In this document: piece after piece, positions 20,891 through 29,384 of the stretch
Layout of the letters: each line of letters begins with the position of its first letter
Position numbering within the stretch: the first letter of the stretch is position 1
The notes under the pieces: generated by a model
Database searches by the model: none
What the model saw: only the letters and a program-made list of their open reading frames with translations
Told to the model about the DNA's origin: nothing
Translations under genes and position numbers: made by a program
Assembly: GCF_002025205.1 (NCBI RefSeq)
Contig: NZ_CP019947.1
Span: 4,607,501 to 4,671,500, forward strand
Reading direction: 5' to 3'
DNA: 64,000 nt
From: Pseudomonas sp. CC6-YY-74
GTDB taxonomy: Bacteria > Pseudomonadota > Gammaproteobacteria > Pseudomonadales > Pseudomonadaceae

Positions 20891-22996
20891 ATGGCTCGTA
20901 CTACACCGATTAGCCGCTACCGTAACATTGGTATCGTCGCGCACGTGGATGCTGGTAAAACCACCACCACCGAACGCGTCCTTTTTTATACTGGTAAAAG
21001 TCACAAGATGGGTGAGGTGCATGACGGCGCCGCGACCACAGACTGGATGGTGCAGGAGCAGGAGCGTGGTATTACCATTACTTCTGCTGCCATTACAGCC
21101 TTCTGGAAGGGTTCCGATAAGCAGCACCCGCACGATTACCGCTTCAATGTCATTGATACCCCTGGGCACGTTGACTTCACCATCGAAGTAGAGCGCTCGC
21201 TGCGCGTACTTGACGGTGCGGTCGTGGTGTTCTGTGGTACTTCCGGTGTTGAGCCGCAATCGGAAACCGTATGGCGTCAGGCCAACAAGTACGGCGTTCC
21301 GCGTCTTGTTTACGTAAACAAGATGGACCGAGCCGGTGCTAACTTCCTGCGCGTTATCGGTCAGATCAAGCTGCGTCTGGGTCACACTCCGGTGCCAATC
21401 CAGTTGGCAATCGGTTCCGAAGACAACTTCCAGGGTCAGATCGATCTGATCAACATGCAAGCTGTCTACTGGGATGATGCTGACAAGGGTATGACTCCTC
21501 GTCGCGAAGCTATTCCTGCTGACATGCAGGCGTTGGCTGACGAGTGGCGCGGCAACATGGTTGAGGCTGCGGCCGAGGCCAGCGACGAGCTGATGACCAA
21601 GTACCTCGAGGGTGAAGATCTCACCAACGAGGAAATCAAGGCTGCTCTGCGTCAGCGTACTATCGCCGGTGAGATCGTCTTGGCTGTTTGCGGTTCTTCC
21701 TTCAAGAACAAGGGTGTTCCCCTGGTTCTCGATGCCGTTATCGACTACCTGCCATCGCCTGACGACATTCCTGCCATCAAGGGTACTCACCCGGATGACG
21801 AGGAAATACAGTTGGAGCGTCATGCGAATGATGACGAGCCGTTCTCGGCACTGGCGTTCAAGATCGCTACCGACCCATTCGTGGGTACTTTGACCTTTGT
21901 TCGGGTTTACTCGGGCGTGTTGAACTCCGGCGACGGGGTCATCAACTCGGTAAAGGGCAAGAAAGAGCGCGTGGGTCGTATGGTGCAAATGCACGCAAAC
22001 GCCCGTGAGGAAATCAAGGAAGTACGCGCTGGTGACATTGCGGCCTTGATCGGTATGAAGGACGTCACCACCGGTGAGACTTTGTGCAACGCTGACAAGC
22101 CGATCATCCTGGTTCGCATGGACTTCCCGGAGCCGGTTATTTCGGTTGCCGTGGAGCCTAAGACTAAGGATGACCAGGAGAAAATGGGCATCGCTCTGGG
22201 CAAGCTTGCTCAGGAAGACCCGTCTTTCCGTGTTAAGACCGATGAGGAGACTGGCCAGACCATCATCTCCGGTATGGGCGAGTTGCACCTGGATATCCTG
22301 GTCGACCGCATGCGCCGCGAGTTTAACGTCGAAGCCAACATTGGTAAGCCTCAGGTTTCCTATCGTGAGCGCATCACGAAGAGCTGTGAAATCGAAGGCA
22401 AGTTCGTTCGCCAGTCCGGCGGTCGTGGTCAGTTCGGCCACTGCTGGATTCGCTTCGCGCCTGCTGATGAGGGTCAGGAAGGCCTACAGTTCGTCAACGA
22501 AGTAGTAGGCGGTGTGATTCCGAAGGAATACATCCCGGCTATCCAGAAGGGCATCGAAGAGCAGATGAAGAACGGCGTTGTAGCCGGTTATCCGCTTATC
22601 GGCCTGAAGGCTACCGTGTTTGATGGTTCTTACCACGACGTCGACTCCAACGAGATGGCGTTTAAGGTGGCTGCTTCCATGGCGACCAAGCAGCTGGCTC
22701 AGAAGGGCGGTGGTGAGTTGCTTGAGCCAATCATGGCGGTAGAGGTTGTTACCCCTGAAGACTATATGGGCGACGTGATGGGCGACCTTAACCGCCGTCG
22801 CGGTATGATCTTGGGTATGGAAGACACGGTCTCCGGCAAAGTGATTCGCGCCGAAGTACCGCTGGGTGAGATGTTCGGTTATGCGACTGACGTTCGCTCC
22901 ATGTCCCAGGGTCGTGCAAGCTACGCTATGGAATTCAAAAAATACAATACAGCTCCGTCGCACATCGTCGAATCTGTAACCAAAAAACAAGGCTGA
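20891..22996 (+). CDS. fusA: Elongation factor G
   Basis: 701-aa GTPase that drives ribosomal translocation. P-loop AHVDAGKTT (about 17-25), switch II DTPGHVDFT, NKMDR, then domains II-V are complete. GAGGG lies before the ATG. It is followed by tuf2 after 30 bp in the conserved str order. Confidence 0.98.
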   Translation: MARTTPISRYRNIGIVAHVDAGKTTTTERVLFYTGKSHKMGEVHDGAATTDWMVQEQERGITITSAAITAFWKGSDKQHPHDYRFNVIDTPGHVDFTIEVERSLRVLDGAVVVFCGTSGVEPQSETVWRQANKYGVPRLVYVNKMDRAGANFLRVIGQIKLRLGHTPVPIQLAIGSEDNFQGQIDLINMQAVYWDDADKGMTPRREAIPADMQALADEWRGNMVEAAAEASDELMTKYLEGEDLTNEEIKAALRQRTIAGEIVLAVCGSSFKNKGVPLVLDAVIDYLPSPDDIPAIKGTHPDDEEIQLERHANDDEPFSALAFKIATDPFVGTLTFVRVYSGVLNSGDGVINSVKGKKERVGRMVQMHANAREEIKEVRAGDIAALIGMKDVTTGETLCNADKPIILVRMDFPEPVISVAVEPKTKDDQEKMGIALGKLAQEDPSFRVKTDEETGQTIISGMGELHLDILVDRMRREFNVEANIGKPQVSYRERITKSCEIEGKFVRQSGGRGQFGHCWIRFAPADEGQEGLQFVNEVVGGVIPKEYIPAIQKGIEEQMKNGVVAGYPLIGLKATVFDGSYHDVDSNEMAFKVAASMATKQLAQKGGGELLEPIMAVEVVTPEDYMGDVMGDLNRRRGMILGMEDTVSGKVIRAEVPLGEMFGYATDVRSMSQGRASYAMEFKKYNTAPSHIVESVTKKQG

Positions 22997-23026
22997 TTCA
23001 GCCCTTTAGGCAAGGAGTTAATTGTC

Positions 23027-24220
23027 GTGGCTAAAGAAAAATTTGAACGTAACAAACCGCACGTCAACGTTGGCACTATCGGTCACGTCGACCATGGTAA
23101 AACCACCCTGACTGCTGCGTTGACCAAGGTGTGTGCCGAAGCTTTCGGTGGCGCCATTCGCGATTTCGCGCAGATCGACAGCGCTCCGGAAGAAAAAGCT
23201 CGTGGTATCACGATCAATACTTCCCACGTTGAATACGATTCCAACATCCGTCACTACGCTCACGTAGATTGCCCGGGCCACGCTGACTATGTGAAGAACA
23301 TGATCACCGGTGCTGCGCAGATGGATGGCGCTATCCTGGTTTGCTCCGCTGCTGACGGCCCGATGCCGCAGACTCGCGAGCACATCCTGCTGTCCCGTCA
23401 GGTAGGCGTTCCTTACATCGTGGTCTTCCTGAACAAGGCTGACATGGTGGATGACGCTGAGCTGCTGGAACTGGTTGAGATGGAAGTGCGTGACCTGTTG
23501 TCGATGTATGACTTCCCAGGCGACGACACTCCGATCGTGATCGGCTCGGCGTTGATGGCTCTGAATGGCCAGGACGACAACGAGATGGGCACCAGTGCCG
23601 TGCGCAAGCTGGTTGAGACTCTGGATACTTACATTCCGGATCCGGTGCGCGTTATCGACAAGCCGTTCCTGATGCCGGTTGAAGACGTGTTCTCGATCTC
23701 TGGTCGCGGTACCGTTGTGACTGGTCGTATCGAGCGCGGCATCGTCAAGATCCAGGAAGAAGTTGAGATTGTGGGCCTGCGTCCTACCATCAAGACCATC
23801 TGTACTGGTGTTGAGATGTTCCGCAAGCTGCTCGACGAAGGTCGCGCTGGTGAGAACTGCGGTATTTTGCTGCGCGGCACCAAGCGTGACGACGTCGAGC
23901 GTGGTCAGGTTCTGGCTAAGCCGGGTAGTGTCAAGCCGCACACCAAGTTCGAAGCAGAAGTCTACGTGCTGAGCAAGGAAGAAGGCGGTCGTCACACGCC
24001 GTTCTTCAAAGGCTACCGTCCGCAGTTCTACTTCCGCACTACCGACGTAACCGGTAACTGCGAGCTGCCGGAAGGCGTTGAAATGGTAATGCCGGGCGAC
24101 AACGTGAAAATGGTTGTTACCCTGATCAAGTCGATCGCCATGGAAGACGGCCTGCGTTTCGCGATTCGCGAAGGCGGCCGTACCGTTGGTGCCGGCGTGG
24201 TTGCCAAGATCATCGAGTAA
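23027..24220 (+). CDS. tuf: Elongation factor Tu, second copy
   Basis: 397-aa EF-Tu in the str position (like E. coli tufA). It starts with GTG at 23027 after AAGGAG, whereas the first copy starts with ATG. The motifs are intact. It differs from the first copy at 20 residues (for example AEAF/AEAW, AIRDFAQIDS/SARDFSQIDN, LRPTIK/IRNTTK, IKSIAM/IAPIAM), about 95% identity. About 15 bp beyond the stop is still identical to the first copy. Confidence 0.97.
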   Translation: MAKEKFERNKPHVNVGTIGHVDHGKTTLTAALTKVCAEAFGGAIRDFAQIDSAPEEKARGITINTSHVEYDSNIRHYAHVDCPGHADYVKNMITGAAQMDGAILVCSAADGPMPQTREHILLSRQVGVPYIVVFLNKADMVDDAELLELVEMEVRDLLSMYDFPGDDTPIVIGSALMALNGQDDNEMGTSAVRKLVETLDTYIPDPVRVIDKPFLMPVEDVFSISGRGTVVTGRIERGIVKIQEEVEIVGLRPTIKTICTGVEMFRKLLDEGRAGENCGILLRGTKRDDVERGQVLAKPGSVKPHTKFEAEVYVLSKEEGGRHTPFFKGYRPQFYFRTTDVTGNCELPEGVEMVMPGDNVKMVVTLIKSIAMEDGLRFAIREGGRTVGAGVVAKIIE

Positions 24221-24232
24221 TCGGTTGATCTG

Positions 24233-24262
24233 AAAAAGGCCCCCGCTTGCGGGGGCTTTTTT
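24233..24262 (+). terminator. Terminator after tuf2
   Basis: A-tract and GGCCCCC paired with GGGGGCTTTTTT around a short GC loop. It ends the str transcript seven bases before the -35 box of the rpsJ promoter. Confidence 0.85.
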
Positions 24263-24268
24263 ATTGGG

Positions 24269-24297
24269 TTGACACTCGTTGGGGCCGTCTATAGAAT
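24269..24297 (+). promoter_or_regulatory. Strong promoter of the S10 group
   Basis: Perfect -35 TTGACA (24269-24274), 17-bp spacer, -10 TAGAAT (24292-24297, five of six), about 65 bp before rpsJ. Confidence 0.8.
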
Positions 24298-24361
24298 TGC
24301 GCCTCCTTTTAGCGGGTGTACTGCGCCCGCTGGGAATAGCAGCTTGGAATCTGAGGTCAAA

Positions 24362-24673
24362 ATGCAAAACCAACAAATCCGTATTCGGTTGAAGGCTTTT
24401 GACCATCGCCTGATAGATCAATCAACCCAGGAAATCGTGGAAACCGCGAAACGTACTGGTGCTCAGGTGCGTGGTCCGATTCCTCTGCCTACCCGCAAAG
24501 AGCGGTTTACCGTTCTGACTTCACCGCACGTCAACAAAGACGCGCGTGATCAGTTCGAAATCCGCACTCATAAGCGCGTTCTGGATATTGTCCAGCCGAC
24601 GGATAAAACCGTTGATGCGTTGATGAAGCTTGATCTTGCGGCTGGCGTGGAAGTGCAGATCAGCCTCGGCTAA
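24362..24673 (+). CDS. rpsJ: 30S ribosomal protein S10 / NusE
   Basis: 103-aa protein of the 30S head that also acts as NusE in rRNA antitermination and binds NusG. MQNQQIRIRLKAFDHRLID marks the start at ATG 24362; the longer in-frame reading from 24269 runs through the promoter and is rejected. First gene of the S10 group. Confidence 0.97.
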   Translation: MQNQQIRIRLKAFDHRLIDQSTQEIVETAKRTGAQVRGPIPLPTRKERFTVLTSPHVNKDARDQFEIRTHKRVLDIVQPTDKTVDALMKLDLAAGVEVQISLG

Positions 24674-24674
24674 A

Positions 24675-24755
24675 ACCTTGGGGTTTTAGTCGTGTAACGC
24701 TCTGAAATGGGCGGCCATAGCGGGTGAAAGCCCCGTACACTCATGAGGTTACAAC
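24675..24755 (+). promoter_or_regulatory. rpsJ-rplC intergenic leader containing a 23S rRNA mimic
   Basis: A short hairpin (TAAAACC TTG GGGTTTTA, about 24672-24689) follows rpsJ. Bases 24712-24740 then match 23S rRNA bases 624-652 of this window at 25 of 29 positions, with no gaps. The matched rRNA segment is nucleotides about 309-337 of 23S, domain I, in the region known to contact L4 and L24. As rplD (L4) lies in the same mRNA, an L4-binding autoregulatory site is a reasonable inference. The sequence match itself is direct. Confidence 0.65.
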
Positions 24756-25391
24756 ATGACTATTGGTGTAGTCGGTCGTAAGTGCGGTATGACTCGCATT
24801 TTCACCGAAGAAGGTGTCTCCATTCCGGTTACGGTCATTGAGATCGAGCCGAATCGCGTCACTCAGTTCAAAACTGAAGAGTCCGATGGCTATCGTGCAG
24901 TGCAAGTCACTGTCGGCGAGCGTCGTGCTTCCCGTGTCAGCAAGGCGCAAGCCGGTCATTTCGCCAAGGCGAATGTCGCGGCAGGTCGTGGTGTTTGGGA
25001 GTTCCGTCTTGAAGAAGGCGACTACCAGGCTGGCGATCTGATCAACGCTGAAATTTTCCAAGCTGGTCAACTGGTGGATGTCACCGGTCAGTCCAAGGGT
25101 AAAGGCTTTGCCGGTACCATCAAGCGTTGGAATTTCCGCGGCCAAGACAACACTCACGGTAACTCCGTGTCCCACCGTGTTCCGGGTTCCATTGGCCAGT
25201 GCCAGACTCCGGGTCGCGTCTTCAAGGGCAAGAAAATGTCCGGTCACATGGGTGCTGAGCGCGTGACTGTGCAGTCCCTGGAAGTAGTGCGCGTCGATGC
25301 TGAACGCAACCTGCTGTTGGTCAAGGGTGCCGTTCCTGGCGCTACTGGCGGCAACTTGGTTGTTCGTCCGGCAGCCAAGGCTCGCGGTTAA
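24756..25391 (+). CDS. rplC: 50S ribosomal protein L3
   Basis: 211-aa early assembly protein at the 3' end of 23S. MTIGVVGRKCGMTRIFTEEG and the loop reaching the peptidyl-transferase centre (about 125-165, FRGQDNTHGNSVSHRVPGSI) are conserved. It is preceded by the 23S-like leader and followed after 12 bp by rplD. Confidence 0.97.
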   Translation: MTIGVVGRKCGMTRIFTEEGVSIPVTVIEIEPNRVTQFKTEESDGYRAVQVTVGERRASRVSKAQAGHFAKANVAAGRGVWEFRLEEGDYQAGDLINAEIFQAGQLVDVTGQSKGKGFAGTIKRWNFRGQDNTHGNSVSHRVPGSIGQCQTPGRVFKGKKMSGHMGAERVTVQSLEVVRVDAERNLLLVKGAVPGATGGNLVVRPAAKARG

Positions 25392-25403
25392 GGGGAAGCT
25401 GAC

Positions 25404-26006
25404 ATGCAATTAAATGTAAATGGCGCTCAAGCGATCGAAGTGTCCGAAGCGACATTCGGTGGCGATTACAACGAGACCCTGGTTCACCAAGCAGTCGTGG
25501 CCTACATGGCCGGCGGCCGTCAGGGCAGCAAGCAGCAGAAGACCCGTTCAGACGTTTCTGGTGGCGGTAAGCGCCCATGGCGTCAGAAGGGCACTGGTCG
25601 TGCTCGTGCTGGTACCACTCGTGGTCCGATCTGGCGTGGCGGTGGTGTGACTTTCGCGGCCCGTCCGCAGAATCACGATCAAAAGCTGAACAAGAAAATG
25701 TATCGCGCTGCATTGCGTTCGATTCTTGCTGAGCTGGTGCGCACCGATCGTCTGGTGGTGGTTGAGGACTTCAGCGTTGAAGCGCCGAAAACCAAAGACC
25801 TGCTGAACAAACTGAATGGCATGGGTCTGACCGACGTTCTGATCGTGTCCGATGCTATTGACGAAAATCTTTACCTGGCTGCTCGTAACTTGCCGCATGT
25901 TGAAGTCCGTGACGTGCAAGGTTCCGATCCGGTCAGTCTGATCGCGTACGAAAAGGTGCTGGTTACCGTTTCTGCCGTGAAGAAATTCGAGGAGCTGCTG
26001 GGATGA
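25404..26006 (+). CDS. rplD: 50S ribosomal protein L4
   Basis: 200-aa protein with an extended loop lining the exit tunnel (about 42-95, GSKQQKTRSDVSGGGKRPWR). Lys and Gly residues at macrolide-relevant loop positions appear normal. In E. coli L4 represses its own operon at transcription and translation. The stop overlaps the ATG of rplW by 4 bp. Confidence 0.97.
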   Translation: MQLNVNGAQAIEVSEATFGGDYNETLVHQAVVAYMAGGRQGSKQQKTRSDVSGGGKRPWRQKGTGRARAGTTRGPIWRGGGVTFAARPQNHDQKLNKKMYRAALRSILAELVRTDRLVVVEDFSVEAPKTKDLLNKLNGMGLTDVLIVSDAIDENLYLAARNLPHVEVRDVQGSDPVSLIAYEKVLVTVSAVKKFEELLG

Positions 26007-26302
26007 ACCAGGAACGCGTATTTAAAGTGCTGCTTGGCCCGCACGTCTCCGAGAAGGCCACACTTCTGGCTGATAAGAAAAGCCAATTCGTTTTCAAGGT
26101 TGCAATCGATGCAACCAAGCTGGAAATCAAGAAGGCCGTCGAAAGCCTGTTCAGTGTGAATGTTGCCGCTGTTAATACCGTGAATGTTCTCGGTAAGACC
26201 AAGCGCACCGCTCGCGGCCTGGGCAAGCGTAACGACTGGAAGAAGGCAGTTATCTCCCTTCAGCCGGGTCAAGATCTCGATTTCGCCAGCAGTGCTGAGT
26301 AA
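26003..26302 (+). CDS. rplW: 50S ribosomal protein L23
   Basis: 99-aa protein at the tunnel exit, docking site for trigger factor and SRP. It starts MNQERVFKVLLGPHVSEKAT and ends in an acidic tail. It overlaps rplD by 4 bp (ATGA), implying coupled translation. Confidence 0.97.
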   Translation: MNQERVFKVLLGPHVSEKATLLADKKSQFVFKVAIDATKLEIKKAVESLFSVNVAAVNTVNVLGKTKRTARGLGKRNDWKKAVISLQPGQDLDFASSAE

Positions 26303-26316
26303 GGGAGGGGTGCATC

Positions 26317-27141
26317 ATGGCAATCGTTAAATGCAAACCGACTTCCCCGGGCCGCCGTTTTGTGGTCAAGGTGGTCAACCAGGAGCTGCATAAAGGCGCT
26401 CCTTACGCTCCGCTGCTCGAGAAGAAGTCGAAGACTGGCGGTCGTAACAACAATGGTCGTATCACCACCCGTCATATCGGTGGTGGCCACAAGCAGCATT
26501 ACCGTCTGGTCGATTTCCGTCGCAACGACAAAGATGGCATTCCAGCCACTGTCGAGCGTATTGAATACGATCCTAACCGTACCGCACACATCGCTTTGCT
26601 GATGTATGCAGACGGCGAGCGTCGCTACATCATCGCCCCTAAAGGCGTGAGTGCTGGCGATCAGCTGGTAGCTGGCATCATGGCTCCGATCAAGCCGGGC
26701 AATAGTCTGCAACTGCGTAACATTCCAGTTGGTAGCACTATTCACGGTGTCGAATTGAAGCCGGGCAAAGGTGCTCAAATCGCTCGTTCCGCTGGTGCTT
26801 CGGCTCAGCTGATTGCGCGTGAAGGTGTCTACGTGACCCTGCGTCTGCGTTCCGGTGAAATGCGTAAAGTACTGGCTGAGTGCCGTGCGACCCTGGGCGA
26901 AGTCTCGAACTCCGAGCACAGCCTGCGTTCGCTGGGTAAAGCTGGTGCCAAACGCTGGCGTGGCGTTCGCCCAACCGTTCGTGGTGTTGCCATGAACCCG
27001 GTTGACCACCCACACGGTGGTGGTGAAGGTCGTACCTCTGGTGGTCGTCATCCGGTGTCTCCATGGGGCTTCCCGACTAAGGGCGCGAAGACTCGTGGTA
27101 ACAAACGCACCGATAAAATGATCGTCCGTCGTCGCAAGTAA
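26317..27141 (+). CDS. rplB: 50S ribosomal protein L2
   Basis: 274-aa core protein required for subunit joining and peptidyl-transferase assembly. The conserved C-terminal NPVDHPHGGGEGR (about 227-239), containing the near-invariant histidine, is present. The lysine/arginine-rich tail KTRGNKRTDKMIVRRRK is complete. Confidence 0.97.
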   Translation: MAIVKCKPTSPGRRFVVKVVNQELHKGAPYAPLLEKKSKTGGRNNNGRITTRHIGGGHKQHYRLVDFRRNDKDGIPATVERIEYDPNRTAHIALLMYADGERRYIIAPKGVSAGDQLVAGIMAPIKPGNSLQLRNIPVGSTIHGVELKPGKGAQIARSAGASAQLIAREGVYVTLRLRSGEMRKVLAECRATLGEVSNSEHSLRSLGKAGAKRWRGVRPTVRGVAMNPVDHPHGGGEGRTSGGRHPVSPWGFPTKGAKTRGNKRTDKMIVRRRK

Positions 27142-27157
27142 ATAGAGGGATACGACA

Positions 27158-27432
27158 GTGCCACGTTCTCTGAAAAAAGGTCCTTTTATCGATCTTCACC
27201 TACTGAAGAAGATCGAAGTGGCGGTGGAAAAGAACGATCGCAAGCCGGTGAAAACCTGGTCGCGCCGTTCCATGATCCTGCCGCAAATGGTCGGTCTGAC
27301 CATTGCTGTGCATAACGGTCGCCTGCATGTCCCGTTCTTGTGAACGAAGACATGGTCGGCCACAAACTCGGCGAGTTTGCTGGTACCCGCACTTATCGTG
27401 GGCACGTAGCAGACAAGAAAGCCAAGCGTTAA
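27158..27432 (+). CDS. rpsS: 30S ribosomal protein S19, frameshifted by one base
   Basis: S19 sits in the 30S head and contacts S13 and 23S. The GTG start at 27158 gives MPRSLKKGPFIDLHLLKK. The frame is normal to about residue 58 (HNGRLHVP). There the expected CCG-GTT-CTG/T-GTG-AAC reads CCGTTCTTGTGAAC: one G is missing near 27332-27334 and TGA follows at 27341-27343. Adding one base restores LVNEDMVGHKLGEFAGTRTY through the normal end KKAKR at 27432. The span of 275 nt is one short of the expected 276. A Leu replaces the usual Gln before HVP. S19 is essential, so a sequence error is likely. Confidence 0.92.
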
Positions 27433-27443
27433 GGGGTTAGGAA

Positions 27444-27776
27444 ATGGAAGTAGCCGCTAAGTTGTCGGGCGCTCGAATCTCCGCCCAGAAAGCCCGCTTG
27501 GTCGCCGACCAGATCCGCGGGAAGAAGGTGGGCGAAGCGCTCAATCTGTTGGCTTTTAGCAGTAAGAAAGCCGCTGATATCATCAAGAAAGTGCTGGAGT
27601 CGGCTGTGGCCAACGCCGAGCATAACGAAGGCGCAGATGTTGATGACCTCAAGGTCAGCACCGTTTTCGTCAACGAAGGGCGTTCGCTGAAGCGAATCAT
27701 GCCGCGTGCCAAAGGCCGCGCTGATCGCATCGTCAAGCGGTCTTGCCATATCACTGTCAAGGTTGCGGACAAGTAA
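27444..27776 (+). CDS. rplV: 50S ribosomal protein L22
   Basis: 110-aa protein with a beta-hairpin in the exit tunnel (about 82-98, ILPRAKGRADRI region). MEVAAKLSGARISAQKARLVAD is typical. It follows rpsS by 11 bp and ends 13 bp before rpsC. Confidence 0.97.
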   Translation: MEVAAKLSGARISAQKARLVADQIRGKKVGEALNLLAFSSKKAADIIKKVLESAVANAEHNEGADVDDLKVSTVFVNEGRSLKRIMPRAKGRADRIVKRSCHITVKVADK

Positions 27777-27789
27777 CGGAGTCGATCAG

Positions 27790-28476
27790 ATGGGTCAGAA
27801 AGTACATCCCATTGGCATTCGCCTGGGAATCGTCAAGGAGCACACCTCCGTCTGGTACGCAGACGGTCGGACTTATGCGGACTATTTGTTCGCTGATCTG
27901 AAGGTGCGCGAATACCTCCAAGACAAACTAAAAAGCGCGTCCGTAAGCCGTATCGATATCCATCGTCCGGCTCAGACTGCACGCATCACCATCCACACCG
28001 CCCGTCCCGGTATCGTGATTGGGAAGAAAGGTGAAGATGTTGAAAGGCTGCGTCAGGACCTGACCAAGCAAATGGGTGTGCCTGTGCACATCAATATCGA
28101 AGAAATCCGCAAGCCGGAGCTCGACGGTATGCTGGTTGCGCAGAGCGTAGCTCAGCAGCTGGAGCGTCGTGTGATGTTCCGTCGCGCTATGAAACGCGCT
28201 GTACAGAACGCCATGCGCATTGGTGCCAAGGGCATCAAAATCCAAGTGAGCGGTCGTCTCGGCGGTGCTGAAATTGCACGTACCGAATGGTATCGCGAAG
28301 GTCGTGTGCCGTTGCACACCCTGCGTGCCGATGTCGACTATGCCATGTACGAAGCACACACCACTTATGGTGTGATCGGTGTCAAGGTTTGGATCTTCAA
28401 GGGCGAAGTAATTGGTGGTCGCCAGGAAGAACTGAAACCGCAGGCACCTGCGCCTCGTAAAAAAGCTGCTAAGTAA
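27790..28476 (+). CDS. rpsC: 30S ribosomal protein S3
   Basis: 228-aa protein at the mRNA entry channel with a KH domain (GxxG as IGKKGEDVERL, about 78-88) and helicase-related basic residues. MGQKVHPIGIRLGI sets the start at 27790; the longer in-frame reading from 27706 lies inside rplV. Confidence 0.97.
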   Translation: MGQKVHPIGIRLGIVKEHTSVWYADGRTYADYLFADLKVREYLQDKLKSASVSRIDIHRPAQTARITIHTARPGIVIGKKGEDVERLRQDLTKQMGVPVHINIEEIRKPELDGMLVAQSVAQQLERRVMFRRAMKRAVQNAMRIGAKGIKIQVSGRLGGAEIARTEWYREGRVPLHTLRADVDYAMYEAHTTYGVIGVKVWIFKGEVIGGRQEELKPQAPAPRKKAAK

Positions 28477-28488
28477 GGGGTACGCCAA

Positions 28489-28902
28489 ATGTTGCAACCA
28501 AAGCGTACGAAGTTCCGTAAGCAGATGACCGGCCACAACCGTGGCCTGGCTCAGCGCGGTAGCAAAGTCAGCTTCGGCGAATTCGCCTTGAAGTCTGTTG
28601 CCCGCGGTCGTCTCACCGCCCGTCAGATCGAGTCCGCTCGTCGTGCTCTGACTCGTCACGTTAAGCGTGGCGGGAAAATCTGGATTCGCGTGTTCCCTGA
28701 CAAGCCTGTTACCAAGAAGCCTCTCGAAGTGCGGATGGGTAAAGGGAAGGGTAGCGTTGAGTATTGGGTAGCCCAGATTCAGCCAGGCAGAGTCCTGTAT
28801 GAAATCGAAGGCGTTTCCGAAGAGTTGGCGCGTGAGGCTTTCGCCTTGGCGGCTGCAAAGCTGCCACTCGCCACCACTTTTGTTAAGCGGACGGTGATGT
28901 GA
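28489..28902 (+). CDS. rplP: 50S ribosomal protein L16
   Basis: 137-aa protein near the A-site tRNA elbow. [21 protein letters not shown] and [13 protein letters not shown] are diagnostic. The arginine at the hydroxylation site (R in KRTKFR...[13 protein letters not shown] context) is unremarkable. Its TGA overlaps the rpmC ATG by one base. Confidence 0.97.
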
Positions 28903-29093
28903 TGAAGGCGAATGAACTTCGTGAAAAATCAGCACAGCAGCTGAACGAGCAATTGCTCGGCCTGCTGCGCGACCAGTTCAATCTGCGTATGCAGAAAGCA
29001 ACTGGCCAGTTGGGGCAGTCTCACCTGCTCTCGCAAGTTAAGCGCGATATCGCTCGTGTGAAGACTGTGCTCAATCAGCAGGCAGGTAAGTGA
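28902..29093 (+). CDS. rpmC: 50S ribosomal protein L29
   Basis: 63-aa helical protein beside the tunnel exit ([20 protein letters not shown]). The ATG at 28902 shares its A with the rplP stop; a GTG one codon upstream is possible but less like homologues. Confidence 0.96.
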
Positions 29094-29095
29094 TC

Positions 29096-29362
29096 ATGGC
29101 TGAAGCCGAAAAAACAGTCCGTACGCTGACCGGCCGTGTCGTCAGCGACAAGATGGACAAGACCATCACCGTATTGATCGAGCGTCGCGTTAAGCACCCG
29201 ATCTACGGTAAATATGTCAAGCGTTCGACCAAGCTGCACGCGCACGACGAAAGCAACCAGTGCCACATCGGTGACAAGGTTTCCATCCGTGAAACCCGTC
29301 CCGTAGCCAAGACCAAATCTTGGGCGCTGGTTGAAGTTCTCGAACGCGCAGTGGAAGTCTAA
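29096..29362 (+). CDS. rpsQ: 30S ribosomal protein S17
   Basis: 88-aa OB-fold 16S-binding protein (MAEAEKTVRTLTGRVVSDKM). The ATG at 29096 is 2 bp after the rpmC stop; an upstream GTG (29090) overlaps rpmC and is less likely. The 88-aa length equals that of Pseudomonas S17. Confidence 0.96.
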   Translation: MAEAEKTVRTLTGRVVSDKMDKTITVLIERRVKHPIYGKYVKRSTKLHAHDESNQCHIGDKVSIRETRPVAKTKSWALVEVLERAVEV

Positions 29363-29384
29363 GGACTAGGGGTCGGAGAAATAT

